NCBI RefSeq assembly: GCF_021764745.1
Contig: NZ_JAETXX010000001.1
Coordinates: 682,001 to 746,000 of the forward strand
Length of the DNA stretch: 64,000 bases
Direction of reading: 5' to 3'
Origin: Joostella atrarenae
Lineage (GTDB): Bacteria > Bacteroidota > Bacteroidia > Flavobacteriales > Flavobacteriaceae
Shown here: piece by piece, positions 62,362 to 64,000 of the stretch
How positions within the stretch are numbered: position 1 is the stretch's first letter
How the letters are laid out: each line of letters opens with the position of its first letter
Notes under the pieces: model-generated
What the model was told of the DNA's origin: nothing
Database searches by the model: none
The model's input: only the letters and a program-made list of their open reading frames with translations
Made by a program: the position numbers and the translations under genes

Positions 62362-62826
62362 ATGATCGATTACCAGTTTAATATCTTGGAGAAAAGTAGA
62401 GAAGCCGTATTGAAAAAAACGGAAAACCTTTCAGAAGAACAAATCAATAAAATCCCTGAGGGGTTTAAAAATAATATAGCTTGGAATGTAATACATCTGC
62501 TAGTAACACAGCAACTTCTGTGTTATAAGTTAGCCGGAAAAGAAATGTATGTTAGTGAAGAAGTGGTTAATAGTTATCGTAAAGGGACAGCTCCAGATCC
62601 AAGCAAGCCAGTTTCTCTAGAAGATTTTAATAAGTTTAAAGAAGAACTTGTGCTAAATATCAAAAGGATAAAGGAAGATTATAAAAAAGTTACTTCTTTT
62701 AATAGCTACCCAACCAGTGCGGGGATTACTTTAAATAGTATTGAAGACGCTATAGCTTTTAATAATTATCATGAAGGGCTGCATACAGGTTTTATTAATG
62801 CGTTGCTTCGTGCCATTCAGGCTTAA
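62362..62826 (+). CDS. DinB-family (four-helix metal-binding) protein
   Basis: The 154-residue protein has the DinB four-helix bundle pattern: the first helix around YQFNILEKSREAVLKKTENL, then GFKNNIAWNVIHLLVTQQLL with the first metal His, and AFNNYHEGLHTGFINALLRA with two more His near the C-terminus. Three His residues in the right helices suggest an intact divalent-metal site. DinB relatives are thiol transferases or of unknown role; the activity is not known here. Its 3' end overlaps the convergent DUF3298 gene by 32 bases. Confidence 0.85.
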   Translation: MIDYQFNILEKSREAVLKKTENLSEEQINKIPEGFKNNIAWNVIHLLVTQQLLCYKLAGKEMYVSEEVVNSYRKGTAPDPSKPVSLEDFNKFKEELVLNIKRIKEDYKKVTSFNSYPTSAGITLNSIEDAIAFNNYHEGLHTGFINALLRAIQA

Positions 62827-63550
62827 TAAATTCATTAGCTTTTTCAAAAGGAATTTCAATTTTAGTAAGTCCATCTGCATAGGCAGATATTTCATACGGG
62901 TTGTAAATTAATATGATGCCCTTTTCGTTGAATCCAATGCTATTTGGTAAATGAAAATTATCATCTTCAAACATAAATCCGGTGCTATTAATATTGGCAT
63001 CGGATTCTATTTTTTCTTGATTTCTAAAAGTTTCTTCCGCGTAATCTATAAATGCTTCTTCATCTTTAAAAAGTCCTTCAGAAGGAATAATATTCCCTGT
63101 AGCATTATCAAAATTTAAGTAGCTAACGCTCCCGTATCCATGTGCGCCACCCGTAAAAACATAACTGTCTATTTTTATGGAAGTAAATTTCTCGTTTTCA
63201 AAAGCTATTTCTCCATTTATAGTAGCTTCCCATGGAATAATATCTTCTGGAAATCTCTCTTTTAATTTTTTGTAGTCATTTTTAAAAATTCCAATAGCTG
63301 TTTCTAAAGAATCTGTTGTTCGTTCTTCAGAATAATTAAGAATACTGATAATAAATTTATCGACCTCTTGATTTATAGAAGTTGCAATAGGACTTTCCGG
63401 TTGTGCTTGTGGAGTATTGATAACTACTTTCGCACAATTTTCACAGGTATCATTTATGATATTATGATTCACAAAACTAAGAGTTTCCTTCTTTTCACAT
63501 CCTATAAAAAGGATAGAAATAACAATTCCGATTGCAAAAAAATTCTTCAT
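62795..63550 (-). CDS. DUF3298 / DUF4163-domain lipoprotein (RsiV-like)
   Basis: The 251-residue protein has a lipoprotein signal (MKNFFAIGIVISILFIGC), a DUF4163-like module in the middle and a DUF3298 C-terminal domain with FTGGAHGYGSVSYLNFDNAT near residue 131. Proteins of this type include anti-sigma-factor RsiV-like and peptidoglycan-related proteins. No sigma-factor gene is adjacent, so an anti-sigma role is not claimed. Its end overlaps the DinB gene by 32 bases on the opposite strand. A promoter with correct spacing lies upstream (63575-63606). Confidence 0.87.
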   Translation of the reverse strand: MKNFFAIGIVISILFIGCEKKETLSFVNHNIINDTCENCAKVVINTPQAQPESPIATSINQEVDKFIISILNYSEERTTDSLETAIGIFKNDYKKLKERFPEDIIPWEATINGEIAFENEKFTSIKIDSYVFTGGAHGYGSVSYLNFDNATGNIIPSEGLFKDEEAFIDYAEETFRNQEKIESDANINSTGFMFEDDNFHLPNSIGFNEKGIILIYNPYEISAYADGLTKIEIPFEKANEFIKPEWHEATH

Positions 63551-63574
63551 AAAAAATAGCTGTTAAATAAAGGA

Positions 63575-63606
63575 TAAAGGTACGTTGTTCTTTGCAATCA
63601 CCAAAA
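63575..63606 (-). promoter_or_regulatory. Promoter of the DUF3298 lipoprotein gene
   Basis: On the minus strand TTTTG (63602-63606), a 19-bp spacer and TACCTTTA (63575-63582, one mismatch to TAnnTTTG) give near-consensus spacing, 24 nt before the start codon. Confidence 0.45.
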
Positions 63607-63725
63607 GTAAACGATATTTTTGTTAGGGTAACACTGCTACATTTTATGAATTTAAAGTTGCTTTTATTGTTTCGGCTTTAATATGAAAGTTGGGGTTCTA
63701 TAAATTATTAAAATGATTGTTTTGA

Positions 63726-64000
<275 letters not shown>

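Overview
The window comes from an AT-rich Bacteroidota chromosome and almost certainly from the family Flavobacteriaceae; the genus cannot be fixed from sequence alone. The main pointers are a complete Bat (aerotolerance) operon, a TonB-dependent receptor carrying the Bacteroidota-type N-terminal carboxypeptidase-regulatory domain, many SPII lipoproteins, A-rich rather than Shine-Dalgarno-like leaders, and promoters fitting the Bacteroidota -33 TTTG / -7 TAnnTTTG consensus. The content is mostly core metabolism and envelope functions. I see no rRNA, tRNA, insertion sequence, phage gene or CRISPR array.

Layout. 1-2.5 kb: tail of a YwqK-like gene, then a yicC-gmk-nadD operon. 2.5-8.7 kb: a BON/LysM protein, then gpsA and glpD converging on one bidirectional terminator. 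6.2-14.2 kb: alpha-2-macroglobulin lipoprotein and penicillin-binding protein 1C as an overlapping pair. 14.2-22.9 kb: a secreted isoaspartyl peptidase, a CAP-domain lipoprotein, 3-hydroxyanthranilate dioxygenase, a TonB receptor plus PepSY membrane protein (iron uptake), an ALDH7-type dehydrogenase and an acyl-ACP desaturase. 23-29.9 kb: an OmpA-like protein paired with a membrane-anchored H3TH protein, a phosphoesterase, a PfkB kinase, an AlbA_2-domain protein, a short-chain dehydrogenase and a DUF4382 surface lipoprotein. 29.9-39.6 kb: MoxR ATPase, DUF58 protein, an extra membrane protein, then batA-batB-batC-batD-batE and a small orphan. 39.8-44.4 kb: two SulP transporters flanking a beta-carbonic anhydrase. 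44.4-48.4 kb: CvpA family protein, pheS between two small conserved hypotheticals, and a histidine kinase without a response regulator.

48.5-54.9 kb: a GbsR/MarR-type regulator followed by a tripartite RND efflux operon (adaptor, pump, outer-membrane channel) with a palindromic operator inside the regulator's own promoter, then a BI-1/YccA protein. 55.9-64 kb: a GH29 alpha-L-fucosidase, a DUF1080 lipoprotein, an azurin lipoprotein, an alpha/beta hydrolase divergent from a thioesterase across an 18-bp perfect palindrome, a DMT transporter overlapping an ArsC/Spx-like protein, a DinB protein, a DUF3298 lipoprotein, and the start of a cystathionine gamma-synthase-type gene running off the edge.

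How the genes fit together: the strongest functional groups are the Bat operon (MoxR AAA chaperone with VWA partners in the inner membrane), the SulP-carbonic anhydrase-SulP block (probable inorganic-carbon uptake), the self-regulated RND efflux operon, and the A2M-PBP1C pair (periplasmic protease trapping coupled to cell-wall repair). No clear new defence or mobile system was found. The observations most worth a second look are the regulatory palindromes, the leader hairpins around the second SulP gene, the OmpA/H3TH pair and the uncharacterised extra protein of the Bat operon.
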